64,000 nucleotides of DNA from Oscillospiraceae bacterium (GCA_017416685.1 JAFQBN010000002.1:248001-312000), one strand, 5' to 3'; shown: positions 1-7,573, numbered from the stretch's first letter. Translations and numbers: made by a program. Notes: generated by a model from the letters alone, not told the origin.

Positions 1-241
1 AGGTCTCCCCCGCTTTCACGATGCGGTGGATCACAAACTGGCCATTATCCCGGCGGTACAGGGGCAGATCGTACTTGCGCAGCTTCTCCGGCGCCGGGGA
101 CAGCGTTACGCTGTCTACCCCCTGCCGCAGCATGGGCAGCATACTGGTGCCGTTGGGCATGAAGCGCACCAGGCTGCCCCGTGCCAGCGCCTCCTGCATC
201 ATGGGGAGCGCCTGTTCCAGCCGTACTGCAGAATCACGCAA
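1..241 (-). CDS. S24/S26-type peptidase, partial (C-terminus beyond window)
   Basis: The reading frame opens at the end of the PqqD-like gene and runs off the left edge, giving about 80 residues. It contains PNGTSMLPMLRQG followed about 40 residues later by FVIHRIV. This matches the Ser nucleophile box (GxSMxP) and the His box (HRI) of signal-peptidase-like S26 proteins of the SipW/ER type, which use His rather than Lys as the base. The proposed start is TTG at 241, overlapping the PqqD stop, with AAGGAG about ten bases upstream. No ATG lies closer than the in-frame Met pair about 12 residues in. Position directly after PqqD suggests a leader protease or transporter-linked peptidase for the small peptide upstream. 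The family call is good; the substrate is inferred. Confidence 0.7.
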   Translation of the reverse strand, partial: MRDSAVRLEQALPMMQEALARGSLVRFMPNGTSMLPMLRQGVDSVTLSPAPEKLRKYDLPLYRRDNGQFVIHRIVKAGET

Positions 242-494
242 GCAGATCGCGCTCCTTCAGCATGTTCACAAAGCTCTCCGCCGCCTGCGCCGCGGTGGCC
301 TCGTCCACGTCAAACTCAGCCAGCAGGGTCCGGGTCAGATCGGCCATCTCAGCGGGTTCTTCCAGCCGCTTCCACAGGGCGGCGGCGGTAGCGTTCAGGG
401 TGATCACACCGTTCAGGTCTACATCGGCGCCGGCATTGACCACCACGTACTCACCGGCCACCTGACGCATGACAAATCCTTTTTTCAGTTCCAT
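234..494 (-). CDS. PqqD-like peptide chaperone / RiPP recognition element
   Basis: This 86-residue protein has the PqqD fold signature: an N-terminal beta portion (GEYVVVNAGADVDLNGVITL), then NATAAALWKRLEE, then a helical half with LLAEFDVDEATA and a C-terminal leucine-rich helix. PqqD proteins bind the leader of a ribosomally made peptide and present it to a modifying enzyme, often a radical SAM/SPASM maturase. None is visible here, but the locus continues past the left edge. It lies 167 bases downstream of a 44-residue peptide gene, with a strong hairpin between them, and overlaps the next peptidase gene. The start ATG at 494 is preceded by AAAGAGAGGAAACGCAGT, a good Shine-Dalgarno site. 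Family assignment is firm; the partner enzyme is unknown. Confidence 0.85.
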   Translation of the reverse strand: MELKKGFVMRQVAGEYVVVNAGADVDLNGVITLNATAAALWKRLEEPAEMADLTRTLLAEFDVDEATAAQAAESFVNMLKERDLLA

Positions 495-616
495 ACTGCG
501 TTTCCTCTCTTTCGGACAAATTCAGCCTTTTCAAACAAACGAAAACTCCGGTCTCGGACACAGGTCCGACCCTTCGGGCCCTTGTCACAAACCGAAGTCG
601 GGGTATGGATTAGGGG

Positions 617-646
617 GTGTCCCCCGGCGGCTTGCGCCGCCGGGGG
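617..646 (-). promoter_or_regulatory. GC-rich hairpin between peptide gene and PqqD gene
   Basis: An inverted repeat of about 11 base pairs (CCCCCGGCGGC and its complement, 621-645) with a 3-4 base loop sits in the 167-base gap. No U-run follows it on the minus strand, where the next bases are ACACCCCCTAATCC. It is therefore not a typical intrinsic terminator. It may be a 3' stabiliser or partial attenuator that raises peptide mRNA over the downstream genes, a common arrangement for RiPP precursors. The structure is seen; the role is inferred. Confidence 0.55.
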
Positions 647-661
647 AATGATTGGCAGCGT

Positions 662-796
662 TTAGGAGAAATCCTCGCCGCAGCCGATCTCGTTGGGACA
701 GCTGGGATTGTAGCCGCCCTCGCCACCGGAGGTCATGATGACGTCGACGATCTCGAACTCCTCAACGTTCATCATGGGCATCTCAAACTTCTGCAT
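662..796 (-). CDS. 44-residue candidate RiPP precursor peptide
   Basis: This short gene starts with ATG at 796, preceded by GAGGTG eight bases upstream. The N-terminal part (MQKFEMPMMNVEEFEIVDVI) is acidic and amphipathic like a leader. It is followed by TSGGEGGYNPSCPNEIGCG, a Gly-rich segment with two cysteines (residues 33 and 39), and a short acidic tail ending EDFS. Length, composition and position just before a PqqD-like gene and an S26-type peptidase fit a precursor peptide. The DVI-x-TSGG stretch is a plausible leader-core junction. I do not recognise a named family. It could instead be a short unmodified peptide. The RBS and clean reading frame make a real gene likely. Confidence 0.72.
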   Translation of the reverse strand: MQKFEMPMMNVEEFEIVDVIMTSGGEGGYNPSCPNEIGCGEDFS

Positions 797-835
797 TTCA
801 ATTCACCTCTTTCATTATGAAATTGGGGTCAGCCT

Positions 836-860
836 ATTATAAAATATTTCTATTTTATAA
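836..860 (-). promoter_or_regulatory. AT-rich palindrome and -10 box upstream of the peptide gene
   Basis: Bases 837-860 form a ten-base-pair AT-only palindrome around a four-base loop, lying just after the SLH gene stop. Its distal arm carries a consensus TATAAT in minus orientation (836-841), about 40 bases before the peptide start. No good -35 box stands at 17 bases. It could act as a weak promoter for the peptide cassette, or be a weak 3' structure of the SLH transcript. Confidence 0.35.
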
Positions 861-869
861 CCGATGTAA

Positions 870-2429
870 TCAGTTCTTCACGATCTTCTCCAGGAAGTTC
901 ATGAACATCTGCGCGCCTTCTGCGCGGGTAGCGGTGTGGGTGGCACCCAGGATATTGCCGCCCTTGCCGCTCATCAGGCCAGTGTTGACAGCCCACTGCA
1001 TGGCAGCGGTGGCCCACCAGGAGACCTCATCACCATCAGCAAACGTGGACAGGTCAGCAGTCTTGTTCACGTCGTAGCCCAGCGCCTTGGCATAGTTGTA
1101 GAGAATCTGGGCAAACTCCTCACGGCTGAGCAGCTTGTTGGGCTTATAGGAGCCATCGCCGTAACCGGCCACAACGTCTTCGCGGGCAGCCCAGTTAACA
1201 GCGGCAGTAAACCACTGGCCGTCAGGGATGTCGGTAAAGCCGTGGACATAGCTGTGCTTCTCGGCACCCTCCAGGTTGTAGATGACCTGAGCCAGCATGC
1301 CGCGGGTCATGGGGATCTCGGGGCTGAAGGTGGTGCCGTCGCCGGTACCGGCAAACAGGCCGCGGGCCGCAACGTAGTCAACCGCATTGTTGGCCCAGTG
1401 ACCGGTCATATCAACAAAGGTCTTGGACTTGTCGACCACCTTCACGTGGGCATCGCCGTCCAAAGTGACCACAACGCCGCCCTGGGTCAGGGTGGTACCC
1501 TTGATCACTTCCTCGGTGCCGTCGGGATGGACGATGACCACCACATTGCCGGGCTTGTCGACCTCAACGGGGATCACGATCTCGGCGCCGCCCTCGGGCA
1601 GGTCGATGTTCAGCTCGTCCTTGGTCTTGACGGGGTCGGGCAGCTTGACAGGCTCAGCGGCGTCGGCGGGAACCACGACCTCAGTCACGCTCTGCTTGCC
1701 GTTCTTGTCGGTCACGGTAGTAGTGGTGACCTCGTTGGTGCCAACGGTGATCTCGGTCTCGGTACCGGCAGCCTTGTCGGTAATAATGGTGGTAACGGAA
1801 CCGTCGGGGTTGGTCACGGTCTCGGTGGTGGTCATGCTGCCACCGCCGCCACCGCCGCCACCGCCGGTGGTCTTCTGGGTGCGCTTAACGCTGAGCTCGT
1901 AACGGCCATCATTGGAGGGCATGGTGTATTCCTTACCCACGGTCAGCGCACTGATCTGGGACGCAGTGTCCTTCAGCAGGTCTTTCAGCTCACTGTCGCC
2001 CTGGCCAAAGAGGTTATCATTCACACTGCCGACCCAAGTAGCCCAAGTATTGCCCACATAGGCAGCCTTGGCATTATCGAACCAGTCGTCCAGTTCGGTG
2101 GTCCAGATGGAATACAGGTGGCAGCTGGCCACAGTACACAAAGGAGAGGTGATGCCGCCTCTATGATTGATGTGGTTGGTCTTGTAGGTGTTATCAATAC
2201 CGTCACCCATGGCTGCACCGCCGATAACGGTGAAGATCTCTTCGATCAGCTTGGCGGTATCACCCAGCTGACGGGAGCCGCTGTCCATGGTAATGGTTTT
2301 GTTCAGATCGGTGTCCTTCACCTTGACCGTCAGCACATTGTAGGTCGCGGCAGAAGCATACTGCACCATAGACAGTATCATGCACACGACCAGGGCAACC
2401 GCACCGATTTGCTTCAACATTTTTTTCAT
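870..2429 (-). CDS. Secreted protein with three C-terminal SLH domains
   Basis: The 519-residue protein begins with a signal peptide (MKKMLKQIGAVALVV... ending AQYASA-like at about 27). A globular region with a Cys pair follows at about 98 and 103, then a run of ten glycines near 189-198, then a Thr/Val-rich region (about 200-340). Three SLH motifs close the protein (FVDMTGHWA, FTDIPDGQWF, FADGDEVSWW, about 345-519). SLH domains bind secondary cell-wall polymer, so this is a wall-attached surface protein. ATG at 2429 is chosen over an upstream in-frame Met at 2468 because GAGGGA lies seven bases before it and signal-peptide geometry fits. That RBS is inside the last codons of the upstream gene, implying translational coupling. 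Confidence 0.85.
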   Translation of the reverse strand: MKKMLKQIGAVALVVCMILSMVQYASAATYNVLTVKVKDTDLNKTITMDSGSRQLGDTAKLIEEIFTVIGGAAMGDGIDNTYKTNHINHRGGITSPLCTVASCHLYSIWTTELDDWFDNAKAAYVGNTWATWVGSVNDNLFGQGDSELKDLLKDTASQISALTVGKEYTMPSNDGRYELSVKRTQKTTGGGGGGGGGSMTTTETVTNPDGSVTTIITDKAAGTETEITVGTNEVTTTTVTDKNGKQSVTEVVVPADAAEPVKLPDPVKTKDELNIDLPEGGAEIVIPVEVDKPGNVVVIVHPDGTEEVIKGTTLTQGGVVVTLDGDAHVKVVDKSKTFVDMTGHWANNAVDYVAARGLFAGTGDGTTFSPEIPMTRGMLAQVIYNLEGAEKHSYVHGFTDIPDGQWFTAAVNWAAREDVVAGYGDGSYKPNKLLSREEFAQILYNYAKALGYDVNKTADLSTFADGDEVSWWATAAMQWAVNTGLMSGKGGNILGATHTATRAEGAQMFMNFLEKIVKN

Positions 2430-2431
2430 AG

Positions 2432-3184
2432 TTAAATCCCTCGCTTTTTTAATTCTGCTAAATACCAAGACTTTTTCAAACTTTTCTCCTTGAGGTAAGT
2501 GTCCATCACCGACTGGGCGATAGAAAGGTCCTGCCCATTATCCCTGAGCAGCGTCTCCATCCGGTCAATGATGTCTTTCATTCGGCCATCGCACTCCGCC
2601 TCAAGATCGTATGCGATGGAGAAATACTTACCGGCCAGACCCGTGAGCTTCGTTCCGGACCGATCCGCCGGAGCAAGAGCCAGATAGTCTTTCTTGGCCT
2701 GCCCCATCAGGTTGTCCAGCTTGATCAGGAACTCTTCCCTCAGGACGTAGACCTCCGCAATGAGGGCCGCCAGCTTCTTCTGGTGATCCTCCACCTGCAC
2801 CGTCGGTTTCTGGGATTCCGGATCCTCGGGCTTCGGCACTTCCTGTTTGGGCGGCGGCTGCACCCCCGCTTCCGGAGGCTTCGGCTGTGGTTCCGGTTTC
2901 GGTCCGATCATGCTTTCAATCAGCTCTTCCTTCGTGATCGTACCGTCTTTCAGGGCCTGCCTGTCCTCTTCCGTCAGATCACGAACCGTAATATCGGGTA
3001 CAACGTTCGCCGCATCTTTGATATCCTGATCGTTCTGCTCGATCTGCGATTCCAATTCTTCCGAAGAATAGCGCAGACCGTTCAAAACGACGCCGATATC
3101 ATCACGCAGCAGAAAACCCGCACCAACAATACAGACGATCAGTCCCAACAGGATGCCGCATATTATTTTTTTACGTAAAGACAC
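2432..3184 (-). CDS. Membrane-anchored protein of unknown function with Pro-rich linker
   Basis: The 250-residue product has one N-terminal membrane helix (about 6-27, IICGILLGLIVCIVGAGFLL). Residues 28-90 are acidic, and residues about 93-125 are rich in Pro, Lys and Glu (PKPEPQPKPPEAG), a typical wall-spanning spacer. The C-terminal half is predicted helical and charged, with no motif I recognise. It probably sits outside the cell, tethered to the membrane. It is the first gene of a pair with the SLH protein, separated by only two bases, so the two likely work together. Start GTG at 3184 has GGGAGG twelve bases upstream, a slightly long spacing. Function unassigned. Confidence 0.75.
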   Translation of the reverse strand: MSLRKKIICGILLGLIVCIVGAGFLLRDDIGVVLNGLRYSSEELESQIEQNDQDIKDAANVVPDITVRDLTEEDRQALKDGTITKEELIESMIGPKPEPQPKPPEAGVQPPPKQEVPKPEDPESQKPTVQVEDHQKKLAALIAEVYVLREEFLIKLDNLMGQAKKDYLALAPADRSGTKLTGLAGKYFSIAYDLEAECDGRMKDIIDRMETLLRDNGQDLSIAQSVMDTYLKEKSLKKSWYLAELKKRGI

Positions 3185-3504
3185 CTATGCAACCATCCTC
3201 CCAGACACAAGTTGTAGTCCACCCGAAATTGATGCATCTACATCAAAGAGACTACTTCCGCATACTACACTATTCTAATTTTGCATTATATTCTTTTTTA
3301 TAGAGAAAGGCAAGCATTTTTTATGGTTTTTTTTGCACTTTCCATAATTTTCTTTCCACAATTTTCGCTATTTCCCGTTTTCCTCCTGCAATCCTGCGCA
3401 CATCACAACAAAACCGCCTCCCCTCCTGATACTTGCGCTCGTCAGGTTTCAATATCAACCTTGAACATATTCGTCCCTAAAACTGCCCTCGGTTTTGCTG
3501 CGCC
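3185..3504. other. Intergenic region between SLH operon promoter and GRE operon terminator
   Basis: About 320 bases with no supportable gene. The right-hand open frame at 3281-3691 is AT-rich, lacks a Shine-Dalgarno site and runs into the activase gene on the other strand. The region holds the SLH operon promoter at 3285-3313. Nothing else distinctive was seen at 3314-3504. Confidence 0.6.
3285..3313 (-). promoter_or_regulatory. Sigma-A-type promoter for the membrane/SLH protein operon
   Basis: On the minus strand TTGCCT (3313-3308) is separated by 17 bases from a perfect TATAAT (3290-3285), about 100 bases before the GTG start at 3184. Confidence 0.7.
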
Positions 3505-3552
3505 AAAAAGGCCCCCTGCTCTGAACGGCAGTTCAGAGCAGGGGGCCTTTTC
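3505..3552 (-). terminator. Intrinsic terminator of the glycyl-radical operon
   Basis: A long inverted repeat (AAGGCCCCCTGCTCTGAAC with its complement) directly follows the activase stop and is followed on the minus strand by a U-run. The stem is about 19 base pairs. Confidence 0.88.
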
Positions 3553-3566
3553 TTCTTATGAATTTT

Positions 3567-4445
3567 TTATCGTTCCGCAAGACTGCGCCAACGTTCTATC
3601 ACATCAGCGGCAGGCTCGGGAACCTCCATGCATCGATAGGCCCGCTGAAGCTTCTCGTATTTATGTGTCCCCATGCTGTGGTAGGGCATGATCTGCAGCC
3701 CTTTGCAGCTGCGCAGGGAGTTCTTCAGCTCCCGCAGGGCAGCCAGATGTTTCTCCCGGTCATTCCAACCGGGAACGATCGGCGCACGCAGCAGGATCGG
3801 CACGCCCGTCTCGTCCACGTGTCGAAGGTTTTGCAGAATCGGTGCCAACGGCGCACCCGTGTATCCGGCGTGCCTTTCTTCGTCCGTTTCTTTGATATCA
3901 AAGAGTACCAAATCACAGAACGGAAGGACTTGTTTCCATGCATCCTCGGATGCAAACCCACTGGTTTCAATGGCGGTATGGATGCGGGCCTCTCTGCAAA
4001 GCCGCAAAAGCTCAGCGGTAAAGGCAGGCTGTGCCAAAGGTTCCCCACCGGAAACCGTGACCCCTCCCCCTGAAGCATTGTAAAAAACCGCATCCTTCTG
4101 AACCTCTGAAAGAACTTCGTCCGTGCTGACCCGCCGACCCGCCAGTTCCAGCGCACCGGTGGGGCATTGCTCCGCACACGCGCCGCAATGCTGACAGAGC
4201 GCCGGGTCAAAGTGATGCCGTCCATCCCGGATGCTGTGAGCGCCGCTTTTGCACCGGGCAGCACATATACCGCAATGGGTGCAGCGATCCGCGTCCCACA
4301 AGATCTCCGGGTGCTCTGCCTGTGATTCCGGGTTGTGGCACCACGCGCAGCGCAGCGGACACCCTTTCAGGAAAACGGTGGTGCGGATCCCGGGTCCGTC
4401 ATCAGTGCAAAAACGGGCAATGTTGATAATAGTGGCGTATTCCAT
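3567..4445 (-). CDS. Glycyl-radical enzyme activase (radical SAM, PflA-like)
   Basis: This 292-residue radical SAM enzyme has the activase signature CPLRCAWCHNPES (CxxxCxxC, about residues 29-36) binding the SAM [4Fe-4S] cluster. Two ferredoxin-like CxxCxxCxxxC sets follow (CTHCGICAARC and CQHCGACAEQC, about 55-95), as in activases of non-PFL glycyl-radical enzymes. SGGEPLAQP is the GGE motif that contacts SAM methionine. It cleaves SAM to a 5'-deoxyadenosyl radical and installs the glycyl radical on its partner, almost certainly the enzyme encoded five bases upstream. Length and domain order are normal for the two-extra-cluster type. The exact subclass cannot be read from the sequence. Confidence 0.93.
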   Translation of the reverse strand: MEYATIINIARFCTDDGPGIRTTVFLKGCPLRCAWCHNPESQAEHPEILWDADRCTHCGICAARCKSGAHSIRDGRHHFDPALCQHCGACAEQCPTGALELAGRRVSTDEVLSEVQKDAVFYNASGGGVTVSGGEPLAQPAFTAELLRLCREARIHTAIETSGFASEDAWKQVLPFCDLVLFDIKETDEERHAGYTGAPLAPILQNLRHVDETGVPILLRAPIVPGWNDREKHLAALRELKNSLRSCKGLQIMPYHSMGTHKYEKLQRAYRCMEVPEPAADVIERWRSLAER

Positions 4446-4450
4446 AACGT

Positions 4451-6427
4451 TTACTTGTGAATGGTGCGGCTGAGGATCATCCGCTTTAGTTCATCACTCA
4501 GCTTCCAGAAATAATCGGAATAGCCCCCTACCCGTACCACCAGATTTCGGTGCAGGTCGGGATTGTCATAGGCCTCCTGCAGAGTCTTGGCATCCGCGCA
4601 GGTGATCTGCATCTGCATGCCGCCCAACTGCATGTATCCCAAAATCAGCGCCCTCAGGTTGTTGTCGCTGATATCCGGGTCAATGCAGAAATTCAGCACG
4701 GGTGTACCCAGCGCCCGCTCCAGATCCAAAGACGCGACACTTTTCAGCAGCGCCGTAGGCCCGTTGACGTCCTTGCCGAAAATAGCGCCCAGAGAGTCCG
4801 CCAAAGGTGCGCCGTCAGCTCTTCCGTCCGGTGTCGCTCCCACTTCCCTGCCCTTGATGGCGGCGCTGCGGAACATGATGGAACAGGGCAGGAATGCAGA
4901 GCCGAAATGAGGCTTGCGCCCGTCCAGCATGGAATAAATATCGGTGCTGACCCGATTTGCCATGGCGTTGGCTTCGGGATGGTCGCAGCCGTAGCAGACT
5001 TTGTGGCGGCGGCAGGTGTCGAGAAACGCTTCATCGCTGTTCCTGAGCAGCTCCAGAAATTCTTCGACCGTACAGCGTTTCTCCGTAAACAGAACGTCCC
5101 GGATCACCAGCAGCGAGTCGATAACGTTCACAAGGCCCGCAAAACAGATCAGACTCCAGCCGAAACGGGCGCCGCCGTTGTGGTAATCCAGTCCCTTGTC
5201 GATGCAGTCATCCACCAGCAATGTCCGCATGGGCAGTGGGCGATACTGCGCCCTCGCCAGCTGAGAACGGCTGATGGCATCGGTCACGATGTCCACGTCC
5301 GTTCGAACATCCGCAAGAAAGCGATCATAAAACTCCTCAAATGAGGAAACCTCCGGAAGATGGCGGTACATGGACTTTTCCAGAATGTACAAGAGGTTCA
5401 TACCGGAATCCACCGTACCCACGTTGGAAAGGCCCGCGATCTGACTTTCCGTACAGCCGGAGCCGCAGAATTTCCGCAGATCCTCCGGGGTCAGCTCCGG
5501 GAACTTTTCCGCCAGTCCACCCAGCATCCCCTTGGGGTTGTAGAAGGCGGGCTGCCCATTTCCGGTCCGCAGGCTCTCAAAGGCCTTTTGCCAGATCTCC
5601 TCCGGCGTGTTCTCGTCCACGAACAGCTGGATCATGGGGCGCCGTTTTCCCTTTACCGCCTCCAGACACTGCACCGTCAGGGGGTCGTAGTTGGTATGCA
5701 GCGCCAGAGAGTAGCCCTCGTTCACGTCCAGATTGTCAAACAGATTTTCAAGCAGCGGAACGATATTCTCCCCCCGGTACCACGGCATCAGGCCATCGGC
5801 AACACAGCCAAGATTATCGCAGCCGTCCAGATACATGACCAGATTCCAGCAGACGACCGCCTCATAAATGTCCCGCGCCGGCTTCATGGGCACCTGTTCC
5901 AGAGCCCGGATCAGCTTTTCCTCTGCATTCACACTGCGAAGATAGGCAAGCATACGGTCCACCCAGCACCGCACACCCGCAACAATGTGCAAAAGGCCCT
6001 CGCGCATATCGGTGTCTTCGATTTTTTCAATCCGGGGAATATAGGACTCCAACCCCTCATGGGCAACACGTTCGTAGTGAGGAATGGAGTGTGCAGACAT
6101 ATTTCCGGTGACGGTATGCTCAAAGGGAACGAACGACTTGTACCGGGCAAAATCCTGCCGGAAGGCGTCCAGCAGCTCCGGCTCCAACCTGTCCGCATTG
6201 GGTGCATAAACGGTGAACCCCGCCATAAAGCACCGATCAATGGCATACGGGCGCGGAATAAGTCCGGAGGGATAAAGCGGCTTGCCCTCGTAGGGCTGGA
6301 GCGGATAGTGTTCAAAATATCTGCGGATACCCAGTGCCTTGCGATAGAAAAGCGAGCGGTCCGGCTGCTCGAAAAGACCCGCTGCGGCAAACTCGCCGGC
6401 TTCAGAAAAGCGTTTTGCAATATCCAT
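4451..6427 (-). CDS. Glycyl-radical enzyme of unassigned substrate (PFL-like)
   Basis: The 658-residue protein carries the C-terminal glycyl-radical box RVGGYSDYF, with the radical Gly at about 635, and an active-site loop GSGCTESQ with Cys325 and Glu327. The Cys-x-Glu pair is known from dehydratase and eliminase members such as glycerol and choline enzymes, whereas true pyruvate formate-lyase has Cys-Cys. This argues against PFL. At 658 residues it is shorter than the usual 750-850. ATG at 6427 follows AGGAGG by seven bases; an upstream in-frame Met at 6466 has no such site. The activase follows and an AraC regulator diverges, so a substrate-induced anaerobic pathway is likely. Substrate unknown. 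Confidence 0.92.
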   Translation of the reverse strand: MDIAKRFSEAGEFAAAGLFEQPDRSLFYRKALGIRRYFEHYPLQPYEGKPLYPSGLIPRPYAIDRCFMAGFTVYAPNADRLEPELLDAFRQDFARYKSFVPFEHTVTGNMSAHSIPHYERVAHEGLESYIPRIEKIEDTDMREGLLHIVAGVRCWVDRMLAYLRSVNAEEKLIRALEQVPMKPARDIYEAVVCWNLVMYLDGCDNLGCVADGLMPWYRGENIVPLLENLFDNLDVNEGYSLALHTNYDPLTVQCLEAVKGKRRPMIQLFVDENTPEEIWQKAFESLRTGNGQPAFYNPKGMLGGLAEKFPELTPEDLRKFCGSGCTESQIAGLSNVGTVDSGMNLLYILEKSMYRHLPEVSSFEEFYDRFLADVRTDVDIVTDAISRSQLARAQYRPLPMRTLLVDDCIDKGLDYHNGGARFGWSLICFAGLVNVIDSLLVIRDVLFTEKRCTVEEFLELLRNSDEAFLDTCRRHKVCYGCDHPEANAMANRVSTDIYSMLDGRKPHFGSAFLPCSIMFRSAAIKGREVGATPDGRADGAPLADSLGAIFGKDVNGPTALLKSVASLDLERALGTPVLNFCIDPDISDNNLRALILGYMQLGGMQMQITCADAKTLQEAYDNPDLHRNLVVRVGGYSDYFWKLSDELKRMILSRTIHK

Positions 6428-6460
6428 GGTATTCCTCCTGTTCTTTTTTCTTTTCAAATA

Positions 6461-6507
6461 TATCAAGCAAGGCGGCGTTTGTGAATTGACGCAACTATCC
6501 TTGATAT
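6461..6507. promoter_or_regulatory. Inverted repeat between GRE operon and AraC gene
   Basis: ATATCAAG at 6461-6468 and its exact complement CTTGATAT at 6500-6507 lie 39 bases apart, centre to centre, in the divergent intergenic region. The right copy falls in the spacer of the araC promoter. The left copy lies about 35-40 bases before the GRE start. They are candidate operator half-sites for the divergently encoded AraC regulator. Confidence 0.45.
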
Positions 6508-6515
6508 GTTAAAAT
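6486..6515 (+). promoter_or_regulatory. Promoter of the AraC-family regulator
   Basis: TTGACG (6486-6491), an 18-base spacer and TAAAAT (6510-6515) stand 22 bases before the start codon region. AAAGAGGTG follows as the ribosome binding site. Confidence 0.65.
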
Positions 6516-6537
6516 CATAACCAAAGAGGTGAAAACC

Positions 6538-7332
6538 GTGAACGTAAATGTATATTCCGCAGGGCGTACCCCTTTACTGCACATCCGCTATATGGGCTGC
6601 AACCGTAAGCCTCATCAGGTAAATGTCGACCCCATGCTGCGCAACTCCTATATTATCCACTACGTGACCGGCGGCAGGGGATTTTATAACGGAAACACAG
6701 TAGAACGGGGTCAGGGGTTCTTGATAACCCCCGGTCACGTCGAGGAATACCACGCCGATCCCAACGATCCATGGGAGCTTTTATGGGTGGTATCCGAAGA
6801 TCCGGCCATGGAGCAGGTCTTTTCCACCTTTGATGCGGACCCGAGTACGGGCATATTCTCCTTTGACTACATCAGCGCAGTCTGTCATGCCGGTGATACT
6901 ATACTGCTGCTGCCCCGGCGTGTGATCAGCTGTGCAGAATTGCTGGAATTGTTCTTAAGCTGCTATAAGCACCACGACCAGTCCGCACTCCATGCCACGG
7001 AGCAATCCCGAGTGGCCATGTATGTGGAATTTGCGCTGCAGTATTTTCATTCCAATTATCAAAGCTCCATTAGTATCGGTGAGCTGACAGAGCTGCTGGG
7101 TATCAGCCAGCCTTACTTTTTCCGAATTTTCAAGGCCGCCACAGGAAAATCGCCGAAGCAGTATTTGGGCGATTTCCGCCTTCTGCAGGCCAAAAAACTG
7201 CTCAGCGAAACGTCACTGCCTGTAGGACAGGTGGCCGCGTCCGTTGGCTACCCGGATGCGTTGGCTTTTTCAAAGTTTTTTGCGCTCCGGCAAGGGATTT
7301 CTCCCCAGAAATACAGGCAAACTGTTAAGTAA
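6538..7332 (+). CDS. AraC-family transcriptional regulator
   Basis: A 264-residue regulator with an N-terminal cupin-like sensor half (about 1-150, with RGQGFLITPGHVEEY) and two C-terminal helix-turn-helix motifs. HTH1 is ISIGELTELLGISQPYFFRIFK and HTH2 is LPVGQVAASVGYPDALAFSKFF, followed by SPQKYRQ. It is divergent from the glycyl-radical operon and probably senses that pathway's substrate. Start choice: GTG at 6538 has GAGGTG six bases before it. The upstream in-frame GTG at 6529 is itself part of that Shine-Dalgarno site and so is unlikely. Confidence 0.9.
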   Translation: MNVNVYSAGRTPLLHIRYMGCNRKPHQVNVDPMLRNSYIIHYVTGGRGFYNGNTVERGQGFLITPGHVEEYHADPNDPWELLWVVSEDPAMEQVFSTFDADPSTGIFSFDYISAVCHAGDTILLLPRRVISCAELLELFLSCYKHHDQSALHATEQSRVAMYVEFALQYFHSNYQSSISIGELTELLGISQPYFFRIFKAATGKSPKQYLGDFRLLQAKKLLSETSLPVGQVAASVGYPDALAFSKFFALRQGISPQKYRQTVK

Positions 7333-7358
7333 GTTTCATCTCGCCACAAACATAGGAA

Positions 7359-7389
7359 ACCCACCGGTACTTCCGGTGGGTCTCCTTTT
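7359..7389 (+). terminator. Intrinsic terminator of the AraC gene
   Basis: ACCCACCGG and its complement form a nine-base-pair stem around a five-base loop, followed by CTCCTTTT. Confidence 0.8.
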
Positions 7390-7391
7390 GC

Positions 7392-7429
7392 AAAAAAAGA
7401 ACGACCCCCGGTTTTCACCGAAGGTCGTT
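7392..7429 (-). terminator. Terminator of tRNA-Gln
   Basis: On the minus strand ACGACC and its complement flank an inner GC-rich stem (CGG/CCG), followed by a seven-base T-run, just past the tRNA 3' end. Confidence 0.8.
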
Positions 7430-7503
7430 TGGCAGCGGGAGAAGGATTCGAACCCTCACAAACAGAGTCAGAGTCTGTCGTGCTACCCTTACACAATCCC
7501 GCT
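7430..7503 (-). tRNA. tRNA-Gln (anticodon CUG)
   Basis: Read on the minus strand, the acceptor AGCGGGA pairs with TCCCGCT. The anticodon stem ACAGA/TCTGT closes a seven-base loop CTCTGAC, placing anticodon CTG after the invariant T33. GGGTTCGAATCC gives the T arm. The 3' CCA is encoded (7430-7432). Confidence 0.93.
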
Positions 7504-7573
7504 AAATCGCACTCACTCTCGCAAGCGCAGGGTTTATTATAGCAGATGCGCCCGGAAAGTCAAGGGGTTATTT

